Program-made: the position numbers and the translations under genes
DNA from: Candidatus Heimdallarchaeota archaeon
Lineage (GTDB): Archaea > Asgardarchaeota > Heimdallarchaeia > JABLTI01
Reading direction: 5' to 3'
Length of the DNA stretch: 64,000 nucleotides
NCBI GenBank assembly: GCA_018238155.1
Contig: JABCTZ010000007.1
Span: forward strand, 124,001 to 188,000
The notes under the pieces: generated by a model
Told to the model about the DNA's origin: nothing
Database searches by the model: none
Seen by the model: only the letters and a program-made list of their open reading frames with translations
Shown here: one piece after another, positions 8,355-20,875 of the stretch
How positions within the stretch are numbered: the stretch's first letter is position 1
How the letters are laid out: the number at the start of each line of letters is the position of its first letter

Positions 8355-9416
8355 TTAAAAGATTGCAACAAGTTTCACAAATAGAAAATCGATTAATAAC
8401 TCTAAACTTTCACGTGTAATTCCTGTTACAAAGAAAAATTCTGTTAGTTTTTTTCCATCTAATTCTTTTCCAATTATGCATTCTATCCATTCTCCATGTG
8501 TTTCTTTGAAAATAGCAATTTGGTTTGCAATTTCTTCGCTCTTAAATTCGGATATGGTATATGATTCCATTGCAACTAGATATTGCGAGAAAGGCATGTA
8601 ATAGCGAATATCCACATCCTCAAGTAGCAATCTATCTAAAAATTCCAAACAAGATATTATTCTATTCTCTTTATTTGAGAAATCAATTACAACATCTAAA
8701 ATTCTTGATAATATATCTAATCCAATTTGCAAGTTATCTGGAATTCTTCTTTGGACTATAACTTCAATTCGCGTTTTTTCTGTAGAAATACTTATTTCCT
8801 TATGAGAAAAATCTTCTTTTGACTCAAAAAATGCTTCTTTGCTTGCAATAGAAAGGCTATAGTTTGATTGTTTCAAAGAAATGATTACTTTTTGAAACAC
8901 ATTAAATTTTTCACTAACTAGTAAACGTGATGTTTCTTGTTTCGGAATAATTTCACTTTGAGTCTTAATCTTTGGTTTCCTTTCTTGTAGTGAAACAATT
9001 TCATTGTTACTTAATTTGCTTGGAAGTATGAAATTAGCGATTGAAGTTAATAACCCATTTAACATCTTAAAATATGGTCTATTATTACTTCTTTTTTTAC
9101 TTGTAGAAATAAGCACATCTAATATTTTCTCTGCCTCAATCAAATCTATAGCTGGTTGAGCTATTAATCCTAATCCAAACTGTCTTTTCTTTCTGGGGAA
9201 ATTTGGATCATCTAAAGAAATAGCTTTTGCGAATGCAGTTTTATTTCCAACTTTTCGAACAGAGAACTCATTTGCTCTTATTATCCACATTAGTAAATTT
9301 TCATTACTTGTAACATTTGGAATTTGAAAATTCTTTGGATTTTTATTTCGTATAACCGGTCCTTTTAGCGAATCAAATTCAACAAGAATTATGCCCAACT
9401 TTGTACTTTTTATCAT
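8355..9416 (-). CDS. Unrecognised protein with longin-like N-terminus, next to a Rag-like GTPase
   Basis: The 353-residue protein begins with KLGIILVEFDSLKGPVI. Such a strand-turn-strand opening (hydrophobic strand, 'GP' turn, second strand) is typical of longin-type domains such as those in NPRL2 and related GTPase regulators. The middle part contains a low-conservation linker (about 125-170) and then alternating strands and helices. No enzymatic motif is visible. It lies 48 bp downstream of the Rag-like GTPase on the same strand, so it may be a partner or regulator. The longin call is a pattern-based hypothesis. The protein could instead be another Asgard-specific roadblock/longin-like scaffold. 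Confidence 0.45.
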   Translation of the reverse strand: MIKSTKLGIILVEFDSLKGPVIRNKNPKNFQIPNVTSNENLLMWIIRANEFSVRKVGNKTAFAKAISLDDPNFPRKKRQFGLGLIAQPAIDLIEAEKILDVLISTSKKRSNNRPYFKMLNGLLTSIANFILPSKLSNNEIVSLQERKPKIKTQSEIIPKQETSRLLVSEKFNVFQKVIISLKQSNYSLSIASKEAFFESKEDFSHKEISISTEKTRIEVIVQRRIPDNLQIGLDILSRILDVVIDFSNKENRIISCLEFLDRLLLEDVDIRYYMPFSQYLVAMESYTISEFKSEEIANQIAIFKETHGEWIECIIGKELDGKKLTEFFFVTGITRESLELLIDFLFVKLVAIF

Positions 9417-9464
9417 AAACTACACCCAAATCTAATTTAATGTTTTTTTTATTTGCTCTTTTCA

Positions 9465-10424
9465 TTAAATCTTATAGTCATTATAAGCATCTCTCAAATG
9501 TTCTAACCCTGTGCGATTTATGATTCTCGACATTCCCATTTGTGTTTTTGGAAATCCAATTAAAAGTGCTAAATAATCATCTTTTGAACAATTAATTCTA
9601 GATACAATACTATAATTTGACTCGTCCTCATCCTCAAGTACAATAATCTTTATTCCTCCAACTTCCAAATCTGTTTGGAAGTCTTCAATAGCAGAGAAAA
9701 TTTTCGCTACATAAGCAGCAAAAACGGTGGAATTTTCTACTCCTGTAAATGATTCACCAATGAGTAATCCATTTGGGTCTGTTATAAGAACGATTTTTGC
9801 ATTTGTTTGCTTTCGAACCCATTCAGCTAATTTATCAAAACTGATTCTATTTATGCCAACATGTTTAGCAATAACTTTAACAAATGGCTCATGAATTGTT
9901 TCAGGATTATGAAGTGTAGTCTCAAATATCTTGAATTGATAAATAACACTTGGGAAAAGATGTTCTAAAGGGTCAAGAATTTGTTTTTTGATGGTTAACC
10001 CATTTTCCGCTTCTTCTAGGTCTTGTTTATGAGCTAAAAGTAGAAAGTTTTTACATTCAGGGGAAAGCTGCATTAAATCTTCAATTGATCTTTGTAGTTC
10101 TTCTCTAGCTTCATTTATTCTTTCAATCTCAGATGAATCCACAACAAAAATAAATGTGCTAACATTTTCAAAGTACTCGTTTTTCATCGTCCCATGAAAT
10201 TCTCTTAATCGTAAATCTTCTTGTCCTGGTGGAATGAAAAAAATATATTTCTTTTTTAAGAATATTTTTTCTGAAATCTCGAGATCTTTACTAGGTGTTC
10301 TTCTTTGAGCAGCTTCAATTGGGATATATTTCATTATATCTTGAACTGAACTTTTCCCTGCATTATCTAATCCCGCAATTAGAACTTTCTCAATTACCAT
10401 CTCCAATTCTTGCTCTGTTTGCAT
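9465..10424 (-). CDS. Rag/Gtr-like small GTPase fused to a C-terminal roadblock/LC7-like domain
   Basis: The GTPase domain (about residues 9-190) has a P-loop GLDNAGKSS (18-26), a switch II region PPGQEDLR (65-72) and G4 HKQD (132-135). The His-Lys-x-Asp form of G4, with preceding FENVSTFIFVVDSS and SPECKNFLLL, resembles RagA/Gtr1 more than Arf or Ras. The usual Asp of DxxG is absent before PPGQ. The C-terminal part (about 195-319) reads like a roadblock/LC7 fold (AKIVLITDPNGLLIGES). GTPase plus C-terminal roadblock is the architecture of eukaryotic Rag GTPases, which signal amino-acid status to TORC1. Function in archaea is unknown. Asgard genomes are known to encode Rag-like GTPases. Confidence 0.75.
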   Translation of the reverse strand: MQTEQELEMVIEKVLIAGLDNAGKSSVQDIMKYIPIEAAQRRTPSKDLEISEKIFLKKKYIFFIPPGQEDLRLREFHGTMKNEYFENVSTFIFVVDSSEIERINEAREELQRSIEDLMQLSPECKNFLLLAHKQDLEEAENGLTIKKQILDPLEHLFPSVIYQFKIFETTLHNPETIHEPFVKVIAKHVGINRISFDKLAEWVRKQTNAKIVLITDPNGLLIGESFTGVENSTVFAAYVAKIFSAIEDFQTDLEVGGIKIIVLEDEDESNYSIVSRINCSKDDYLALLIGFPKTQMGMSRIINRTGLEHLRDAYNDYKI

Positions 10425-10938
10425 AAGGAATCAATCTCATTTACTTTGGATTTTTCTTTTACCATTAAATCATGAATAATTGATTTTTTGTTAATGTTAA
10501 AGAATACTATAATTTAATTCAGATTAAAGCATTAAAAAACCACGAATTTATTTTTCATATAATAGAAAAATTTTTGTAGGAGTTAATATACTCGAATATT
10601 GCTAAATTATAAATCATATACAGAAAGCAATCATTTCAACATGAATCAAAAAAACAGGAATATTATCTTTGAACTTAATAAAAACACTTTTTTGTAAAGG
10701 ATGTATTACGGTTAGACTATTTAACGTTAAAACCATGTTGCATTATCAATAATGATAACTTATTGACAAAAAGTAGATAAAAGAATTGACAAAATGGCGT
10801 TTCTTGCATAAGATTTAAAAGATAAAAGTTTCCGCATTGATTTCATTGCTCTTCCAGCTAAAAAGTAGCACACTTCATGATTATATTTTTGACATGAAAA
10901 GATAGCCTTAGAAGACCGTATCAGCGAGGATAAACTGA
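10425..10938. other. Long intergenic region between the Rag-like GTPase and rpoB promoters
   Basis: These 514 bases contain no convincing coding sequence, and no rpoH (subunit H), which often precedes rpoB in archaea. A TATA-like stretch (GATTTAAAAGATA, about 10810-10822) lies about 120 bases before rpoB and implies a leader of about 100 bases. Upstream is a small inverted repeat (TTATCA/TGATAA, 10743-10758). Two copies of ATTGACAAAA at 10762-10771 and 10785-10794 are spaced 23 bases apart, about two helical turns. The region probably holds the divergent promoters for the GTPase run and the polymerase operon. Confidence 0.5.
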
Positions 10939-13900
10939 ATGTCTGAGACCGAAAAAATAACAATTGAGGATAGATGGGTTCTTATTGAATCAATGGTTAA
11001 GGAACTTGGCCTTGTACGACAGCATCTGGATAGTTATAATGAATTTATTCAAAATGGGATGCAAAATGTTGTAAAAGAAATTGGTAGTATTAAGCCTGAA
11101 ATTCCTAATTATTATGTAAAGATCAATAAAATCGATATGGATCCTCCCAATATACGAGAAGCTGATGGATCATTAAATAATATTTTTCCAAGTGAAGCTC
11201 GAATAAGAAATCTAACATACACAGCACCATTATATCTCGATATGACTCCAATTCGAGTTGATGAAGCTGGTAACGAAATTCCAAGAGAAACTTCTAGAGT
11301 ATTTGTTGGTCGTATGCCAATTATGCTCAAATCTAAAGTTTGCCCTCTTAGTAGAATGACGAAAGAGGAGTTAATAAAAGCCGGTGAAGATCCTAATGAT
11401 CCTGGTGGATATTTTGTCATTAATGGCAGTGAAAGGGTTCTAGTAACTCAAGAAGATTTAGCTCCAAATCGTATTTTGATTGAGAAGAAAACTGGTAGCG
11501 TAACAAGTATGGCTAAAGTGTTCAGCACAGCTCAAGGTGTGCGCGCACCTGTCACTATGGAACGCTCTCGAGATGGTAGTTTAAACGTTAGTTTTCCATC
11601 CGTTCCTAGAAAAATTCCTTTTGTTGTACTTATGAAAGCTTTAGGCTTATCTTCCGATAAAGCAATTGTAGAAGCAGTTTCAGATAAAACTGATGTTCGG
11701 AAAGAATTAATTCCATCATTGGATGAAGCCTCAGAGGTTAGTGATGAAGATAGAGCTCTTGATTTTATTGGCAAACGAGTTGCTGTAGGTCAAACAATTG
11801 ATTATCGAATTAAAAGAGCTCGTGAAATATTAAATCGATATTTACTCAGACATATTGGGACGAAAGAAGAACATAGATTTGGTAAAGCATTCTTTCTCGG
11901 TCAAATGGCACAACGTTTACTCGAGCTTGAATTAGATAAGCGTGAGGAAGATGATAAAGATCATTATTCAAATAAAAGGCTTAAACTCTCTGGAGAATCA
12001 CTTATTTCTCTATTCAGAGTAGCTTTTATGAGCTTATGCCGAGATATTAAATATCAACTCGAAAGAACAGCTGTACGTGGTAGAACACCTAACATTAGAA
12101 CTGCTGTAAGAGCTGATGTTATTACTGAAAGATTAAGACATGCCCTAGCAACTGGTAATTGGGTAGGTGGAAAAGCTGGAGTTAGTCAATTACTTAATAG
12201 AACTAATTACCTCTCAACTCTGAGTCATTTGAGAAGAGTTGTAAGTCCATTAAGTCGAAACCAACCTCATTTTGAAGCAAGAGATTTGCATCCAACTCAC
12301 TTCGGTAAGATATGTCCAAGTGAAACACCTGAAGGACCAAATTGTGGTTTAGTAAAGAATCTTGCATTAGATGCTTACATCAGTGTTGGGACAAATGAAA
12401 AAAACATTGAAGATTTCCTTTATACTCTTGGTTTAAATAAACTACAAAACTTACAATCAACTGATTCAACAAAAATATTTCTTAATGGTCGCTTACTAGG
12501 CTCACATCCAGATCCTAAGGGATTTGTTAATGATGTCCGAAAAGCGCGGAGAAAAAATTTGATTAGTTCTGAAGTTAATATCAACTTTTATGATGATATT
12601 CAAGAAGTTCAAGTTAACAGTGATCATGGTAGAGTAAGAAGACCAATTATTGTTATTGACAAAGGAAAGATTAAACTTGATAAAAAACATGTTGAAAAGA
12701 TCACTTCAGGTGCTTGGAGTTGGCATGATTTAATTCAAAGAGGAATTCTAGAATACATTGATGCAGAAGAAGAAGAGAGTGCCTATATTGCTATGCAAAT
12801 AGAGGATTTAGAAAAAGATACTGGTCATACACATTTAGAGATTGCTCCAAGTTCAATTTTAGGTATTTGTGCTTCACTTATTCCTTTTGCTGAGCATAAT
12901 CAATCTCCAAGAAACACTTACGAGTCTGCAATGGCTAAACAAGCATTAGGTATGTATGCTGCAAATTATCGAATAAGAGTTGACACTCGATCTCACATTC
13001 TCTTTTATTCCCAGAAACCACTTGTTAAAACTCATGGAATGGACATTATCAATTTTGATAAACGTCCCGCAGGGCAAAACGTGGTAATAGCTTTATTGAG
13101 CTATGAAGGCTATAATATGGAAGATGCAATCATTTTCAATAAACAATCAATTGAACGTGGATTAGCTAGATCAGCTTTCTTCAGACGATATGAAGCAGAA
13201 GAACGACGATATCCCGCAGGTCAAGAAGATAAATTTGAGCGTATGAGTAAAGAAGTCAGAGGCTTTAGACCACCTGAAGCATATGTTCATTTAAGTTCTG
13301 ATGGTATTGTTGAACCAGAAAGTCAACTTAAAGGCGATCAAGTACTTATTGGTAGAACTTCTCCACCAAGATTTCTTGAAGAATATAGTGAATTTGAAGT
13401 ACGTGCTCCAATTAGACATGAAACCAGTATTAGTATGCGTCATAGTGAAGAAGGGTTTGTCGATACTGTTATCTTAACCGAAACAAGCGATGGTAATCGT
13501 TTAGTTAAAGTTAAGATGAGAGATATGCGCATTCCTGAATTGGGTGATAAGTTTGCTTCACGACATGGACAAAAAGGCGTAATTGGTTTAATCGCACCCC
13601 CCGAAGACTTACCATTTACTTCTGAAGGGATCGTTCCTGATATTATTGTTAATTGCCATGCTATACCTTCAAGAATGACCATTGGTCAAATTCTTGAGAC
13701 TATGGCTGCAGTGTACGGAACAAAAATAGGCACAGTGGTTGATGCAACACCTTTTGAAGGAATTCCTTCCGATTATTTAGTTCAAGAAATGAAAAAATTA
13801 GGCTTGAACTATTATGGAAAACAAGCAATGTATAATGGCATTACAGGTAGAAAATATGATGTTGATATTTTCATGGGTATTGCTTATTATCAAAAACTTC

Positions 13901-14280
13901 ACCATTTAGTAAAGGATAAAACTCATGCTCGTGCAAGAGGTCCTGTCCAAATTCTCACAAGGCAACCAACAGAGGGTCGTGCAAGAGAAGGTGGTTTGCG
14001 ATTTGGTGAAATGGAACGTGATTGTTTAGTAGGACATGGAGCAGCTTTGCTCCTGAAAGAGCGTTTACTTGAAGAATCAGATAAAACGAACATCAACGTT
14101 TGTGGTAACTGTGGAGTAATCGCGACTTATGATAGAAACAGAGACAAATACCTTTGTCCAATATGCAAAGGTGAGTCTGAAGTATCAAATGTAGTGATGA
14201 GCTATGCATTCAAATTGCTTTTACAAGAACTAACATCTCTTGGAATGGCTCCAAAATTAATATTAAAGGATATGGCTTAG
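10939..14280 (+). CDS. rpoB: DNA-directed RNA polymerase subunit B (fused B''+B')
   Basis: The 1113-residue protein is the archaeal beta-equivalent in a single chain. Recognisable blocks are GGYFVINGSERVLVTQEDLA in the N-terminal lobe, CPSETPEGPNCGLVKNLAL, GDKFASRHGQKGVIG near the catalytic centre, and EGRAREGGLRFGEMERDCL close to the C-terminus. A C-terminal zinc ribbon has the pattern CxxC-x14-CxxC (CGNCG ... CPIC). Some archaea (many methanogens and halophiles) split this gene; here it is intact. It is the first gene of an operon with rpoA1 (13-bp gap) and rpoA2. The start ATG gives the expected N-terminus. Confidence 0.98.
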   Translation: MSETEKITIEDRWVLIESMVKELGLVRQHLDSYNEFIQNGMQNVVKEIGSIKPEIPNYYVKINKIDMDPPNIREADGSLNNIFPSEARIRNLTYTAPLYLDMTPIRVDEAGNEIPRETSRVFVGRMPIMLKSKVCPLSRMTKEELIKAGEDPNDPGGYFVINGSERVLVTQEDLAPNRILIEKKTGSVTSMAKVFSTAQGVRAPVTMERSRDGSLNVSFPSVPRKIPFVVLMKALGLSSDKAIVEAVSDKTDVRKELIPSLDEASEVSDEDRALDFIGKRVAVGQTIDYRIKRAREILNRYLLRHIGTKEEHRFGKAFFLGQMAQRLLELELDKREEDDKDHYSNKRLKLSGESLISLFRVAFMSLCRDIKYQLERTAVRGRTPNIRTAVRADVITERLRHALATGNWVGGKAGVSQLLNRTNYLSTLSHLRRVVSPLSRNQPHFEARDLHPTHFGKICPSETPEGPNCGLVKNLALDAYISVGTNEKNIEDFLYTLGLNKLQNLQSTDSTKIFLNGRLLGSHPDPKGFVNDVRKARRKNLISSEVNINFYDDIQEVQVNSDHGRVRRPIIVIDKGKIKLDKKHVEKITSGAWSWHDLIQRGILEYIDAEEEESAYIAMQIEDLEKDTGHTHLEIAPSSILGICASLIPFAEHNQSPRNTYESAMAKQALGMYAANYRIRVDTRSHILFYSQKPLVKTHGMDIINFDKRPAGQNVVIALLSYEGYNMEDAIIFNKQSIERGLARSAFFRRYEAEERRYPAGQEDKFERMSKEVRGFRPPEAYVHLSSDGIVEPESQLKGDQVLIGRTSPPRFLEEYSEFEVRAPIRHETSISMRHSEEGFVDTVILTETSDGNRLVKVKMRDMRIPELGDKFASRHGQKGVIGLIAPPEDLPFTSEGIVPDIIVNCHAIPSRMTIGQILETMAAVYGTKIGTVVDATPFEGIPSDYLVQEMKKLGLNYYGKQAMYNGITGRKYDVDIFMGIAYYQKLHHLVKDKTHARARGPVQILTRQPTEGRAREGGLRFGEMERDCLVGHGAALLLKERLLEESDKTNINVCGNCGVIATYDRNRDKYLCPICKGESEVSNVVMSYAFKLLLQELTSLGMAPKLILKDMA

Positions 14281-14293
14281 GAGGAAAAAAAGG

Positions 14294-18233
<3,940 letters not shown>

Positions 18234-18243
18234 ATAACAATTC

Positions 18244-18275
18244 AACATTAGGGAATAATTTAAATTCCCTATGTT
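18244..18275 (+). terminator. Stem-loop between rpoA2 and rpl30e
   Basis: A 12-bp stem with a single bulged T forms between 18244-18256 (AACATTAGGGAAT) and 18264-18275 (ATTCCCTATGTT). There is no T-run after it, so it may be a processing or attenuation element rather than a full terminator. Confidence 0.45.
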
Positions 18276-18328
18276 AAAACAACAAAAAGTTACTTTGAGA
18301 TAACTAACAAATGTTGGAGTAAAGTAAA

Positions 18329-18634
18329 ATGTCATTCGATTTGAATAGAGAAATACAAATTATCGCTAGAACCGGTAAAAAAGATTATGGTATAAAACGA
18401 ACACTCAAAGCTTCAAAGCTTGGTAGGTCAAAATTGGTCATCCTTGCAAAAAATTGCATGGCTACCGAGAGATCACATATAGAATATTACTGCTCTTTAG
18501 CTTCTATACCAATTGTTGAATACAATGGAAATGGATATGAGCTTGGTGCTCTTTGTGGTAGAGAACATGTTGTATCTTCAATTTCTGTGTATGATACTGG
18601 TGACAGTAAAATATTGAAAGCGTTGAAGAAGTAA
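18329..18634 (+). CDS. rpl30e: Large-subunit ribosomal protein L30e
   Basis: The 101-residue protein has the L7Ae/L30e RNA-binding fold. Visible marks are an N-terminal helix and a glycine-lysine turn (RTGKKDYGIKRTLKASKLG), then LVILAKNCMATERSHIEYYC, and ALCGREHVVSSISVYDTGD near the C-terminus. The size and the location between rpoA2 and nusA are standard for archaea. In related systems L30e binds kink-turn RNA in the large subunit. Confidence 0.94.
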   Translation: MSFDLNREIQIIARTGKKDYGIKRTLKASKLGRSKLVILAKNCMATERSHIEYYCSLASIPIVEYNGNGYELGALCGREHVVSSISVYDTGDSKILKALKK

Positions 18635-18705
18635 CACTAGAAAATTTCTAATAATGTAGGTCGTGTAGTGAACTGTCTTCTGGCATAAAAATTAACCTTG
18701 ATGAA

Positions 18706-19113
18706 ATGAAAACTATGGATATATTCTCCAGTATAACACGAATCAGCCCCAAAGACTGTATAATAGACAAAAGACTCGATCGAATTATTTTTCTGGTGAA
18801 ACAAGGATACGTTGGTAATGCAATTGGTCGCAATGGAATATACATCAAAAAACTCAAAACTGTTTTAGGAAAAGAAATAGAGATTGTTGAGGATGATGAA
18901 CAACCCGAGAGATTCATTCAGAATGCTCTGGTTCCTGCTTCAATTGAAAAAGTTGCTGTTGTTAAAAGAAAAGATAAACCAACATTAGCTTTTGTTACAA
19001 TAAAACGTGATCAAAGAGGTTTAGCTATTGGTAAAGAAGGACGTAATATTGAGCGTGCAAGATTACTAGCTAAACGGCATTTTGACATAGAAAACGTTAT
19101 CTTAAGCGATTAG
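18706..19113 (+). CDS. nusA: Archaeal NusA-like transcription factor (two KH domains)
   Basis: The protein has two KH-type RNA-binding motifs: VGNAIGRNGIYIKKLK (about 40-55) and LAIGKEGRNIERARLLAKR (about 105-123). At about 135 residues it matches archaeal NusA, which lacks the bacterial S1 domain. The first ATG is at 18706, but codons before it read GIKINLDE, which resembles the usual archaeal NusA N-terminus (IKLT-E). The frame is open upstream to a stop near 18655 but without ATG, GTG or TTG. The true start may therefore be non-canonical (for example CTG at 18673 or ATA at 18685). Confidence 0.93.
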   Translation: MKTMDIFSSITRISPKDCIIDKRLDRIIFLVKQGYVGNAIGRNGIYIKKLKTVLGKEIEIVEDDEQPERFIQNALVPASIEKVAVVKRKDKPTLAFVTIKRDQRGLAIGKEGRNIERARLLAKRHFDIENVILSD

Positions 19114-19157
19114 CGTTTTCCTTATATTATTTTTAAATCAAACCATTATTGAGTTTA

Positions 19158-19370
19158 GGAACCCGAATACTTTCGGTTAACTCCATTGTTGGTTCTTTTA
19201 TAATCTAATCCTTATAGTCTTATACATAAGAAGAACACATAACTTTTGGATTGATACCTCGGCAATATCATCTCCTCGGCAAGAGACTTAAAATTTAGTG
19301 ATCTTCTTATGTGCACCTCGCACATACTTTGCTACTATGAAAAGGGGCTTTTTTCCCGCGCCCCTCATTC
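19158..19370 (+). ncRNA. Candidate structured non-coding RNA or long leader
   Basis: The 313 bases between nusA and the next gene have no coding capacity but dense inverted repeats. A hairpin at 19160-19178 has a 7-bp stem with one bulge. An 11-bp perfect stem pairs 19224-19234 (ACATAAGAAGA) with 19302-19312. A second hairpin, ATGTGC/GCACAT (19309-19325), uses four of the same bases, so the two structures exclude each other. A GC-rich hairpin GGGGC/GCCCC (19344-19364) closes the region. The enclosed loop carries CCTCGGCAA twice. A TATA-like TTTTTAAATC (about 19130) sits about 25-30 bases before the first hairpin. It could be an independent RNA or a switch-like leader. No known RNA family is recognised. 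Confidence 0.5.
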
Positions 19371-19427
19371 ATTTTAATTGTAGCTTTATATTGAAAGTTT
19401 ATCATAGAAAATTGAGGATGTCATTCA

Positions 19428-20831
19428 GTGAGCAAAGTTGATCGGAAAATTGTGCCCAGAGGTTATCAAAAATTAATTCTTGATTTAATAAAATTCCATT
19501 TAGACAAGGACAAAAGTGTTATCTTGGAATTAGATTGTGGTATGGGGAAAAGAGTAATCACTTACGAATTATTGACTTCATTATTTCCAGACAAGAAAAT
19601 ATTGTTAATTGTTCTTTCATCTTCATCACTTGTTGAGACAAAGGAATTTTTAGTCAATGAATATGGAGGAGTTGAAGGCTTTAATTGGATAGGTCCAGGC
19701 ATTGGTAATTCATATGCTCAAAAGATGTTGAAAGACTCTCGAGTAATATTATGTACTCCTCAAAAATTGGCAAATACCCTGCAGAAAGCTGCTGCAGGAA
19801 TTGCAGAAAGTTTTGATTTAGTTCTCATTAATGAAGTAGATAAATTAGTTCGAAGAGTCGGTTCCAGAAGGGTTCTTGTATATCCTTGGACGACACTTTT
19901 TGAAAAATTAAAAAATTCACTTGTTATTGGAATGAGTGGAACTCTGCGAGATTCACACTATATTCTCGATCAAGATCAAATAGAAATGCGTCAAGAGCTT
20001 GATACTCTGATGGAATATATTCCAAATACTGAATTAATTTACATGGATTATTTAGCTGGAACTGATGTTGGTGAATTTACTAAAGAAACCAGTGTAGAAG
20101 CGGTTCCAGTAATAGATTCCACAATAGCTGAAATATCATGTATTATTGGTGACCAATTAAGAGAAGCATATAAAGAAATCAGGTTAGAACTCGAGAGAGA
20201 AAATCCTTCTTATTTAAAGCAAGTTCAAGAAATAGGTCCACAGGCTTTATTACAAGCACCTGTTTCAGAAGAAATAAGAGGGAAGGCCCAATCATTGACT
20301 TTGATTCGAAAGTATCTGTTTGCAATGGTTCCACAACAGTTGAAAAAATTCCTTTGGAAAATACCTGATGTGAATGCCAATAACTTATCAGTAACTCCTC
20401 AGAAAATATTGAAAGTAGTTGAAATAGCTCAGTCTTCTAAAAAAACAGTTGTTATTTGTTCATATATAACCACAGCAAAAAAAGTTGTTAGTTTTCTAAC
20501 AAAAGTAAAGATAAAAGCTTTTTTACTTACAGGTCAAGTTTTTGATAAAAATGCTGTTTTGCAAGCATTTAGAAATTATGATGGGCGTGCTGTTTTAATA
20601 ATGTCTCCTGTTGGAGAACGTGATATTGATTTACCGGAAGCAGAGAAATTGATTATTTTTGATTGTGTTAGAACAACAAAAACAGTGTACCAACAGCTGA
20701 AAAGAATTCGTGGTGGACGTGGAATTTTTCTCTATTATGAAGATACATATGAAGCTAAAAAAGTTAATTCTGTAATAAACACAATACTCGAAAGATATCC
20801 ATGGAGCACAAAATTAATTGATGTTCAATAA
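19428..20831 (+). CDS. Superfamily 2 helicase-like protein with degenerate motifs
   Basis: The N-terminal RecA-like domain contains RGYQKLILDLI (Q-motif region), a Walker A variant DCGMGKR (36-42), a Walker B variant INEVDKL (134-140) in place of DExx, and SGTLRDS (170-176) for motif III. The second domain has VVICSYITTAKKVVSFL (motif IV-like), LIMSPVGERDIDLP (motif V-like) and QLKRIRGGRGIF (motif VI-like). The order fits Hef/Mph1- or XPB-type helicases. However, Thr of GKT is replaced by Arg, and the Walker B glutamate/aspartate pair is altered, so ATPase activity is uncertain. The start is GTG, with a GAGGA 8-10 bases before it. Confidence 0.7.
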   Translation: MSKVDRKIVPRGYQKLILDLIKFHLDKDKSVILELDCGMGKRVITYELLTSLFPDKKILLIVLSSSSLVETKEFLVNEYGGVEGFNWIGPGIGNSYAQKMLKDSRVILCTPQKLANTLQKAAAGIAESFDLVLINEVDKLVRRVGSRRVLVYPWTTLFEKLKNSLVIGMSGTLRDSHYILDQDQIEMRQELDTLMEYIPNTELIYMDYLAGTDVGEFTKETSVEAVPVIDSTIAEISCIIGDQLREAYKEIRLELERENPSYLKQVQEIGPQALLQAPVSEEIRGKAQSLTLIRKYLFAMVPQQLKKFLWKIPDVNANNLSVTPQKILKVVEIAQSSKKTVVICSYITTAKKVVSFLTKVKIKAFLLTGQVFDKNAVLQAFRNYDGRAVLIMSPVGERDIDLPEAEKLIIFDCVRTTKTVYQQLKRIRGGRGIFLYYEDTYEAKKVNSVINTILERYPWSTKLIDVQ

Positions 20832-20854
20832 CACCAAAAATAAAAAGAAAAATT

Positions 20855-20875
20855 AAATGAGTTGATCACTCATTT
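20855..20875. terminator. Bidirectional terminator hairpin between convergent genes
   Basis: A perfect 8-bp stem, AAATGAGT / ACTCATTT with loop TGATC, lies between the helicase-like gene and the convergent minus-strand gene. It is followed by T or A runs on both sides and overlaps the stop region of the minus-strand gene. Confidence 0.6.

Noticed and set aside
10425-10938. rpoH gene hidden in the gap before rpoB
   Set aside because: No frame encodes a protein resembling subunit H.
19114-19427. SRP RNA or RNase P RNA in the gap after nusA
   Set aside because: The conserved cores of these RNAs are not seen, though the region is clearly structured.
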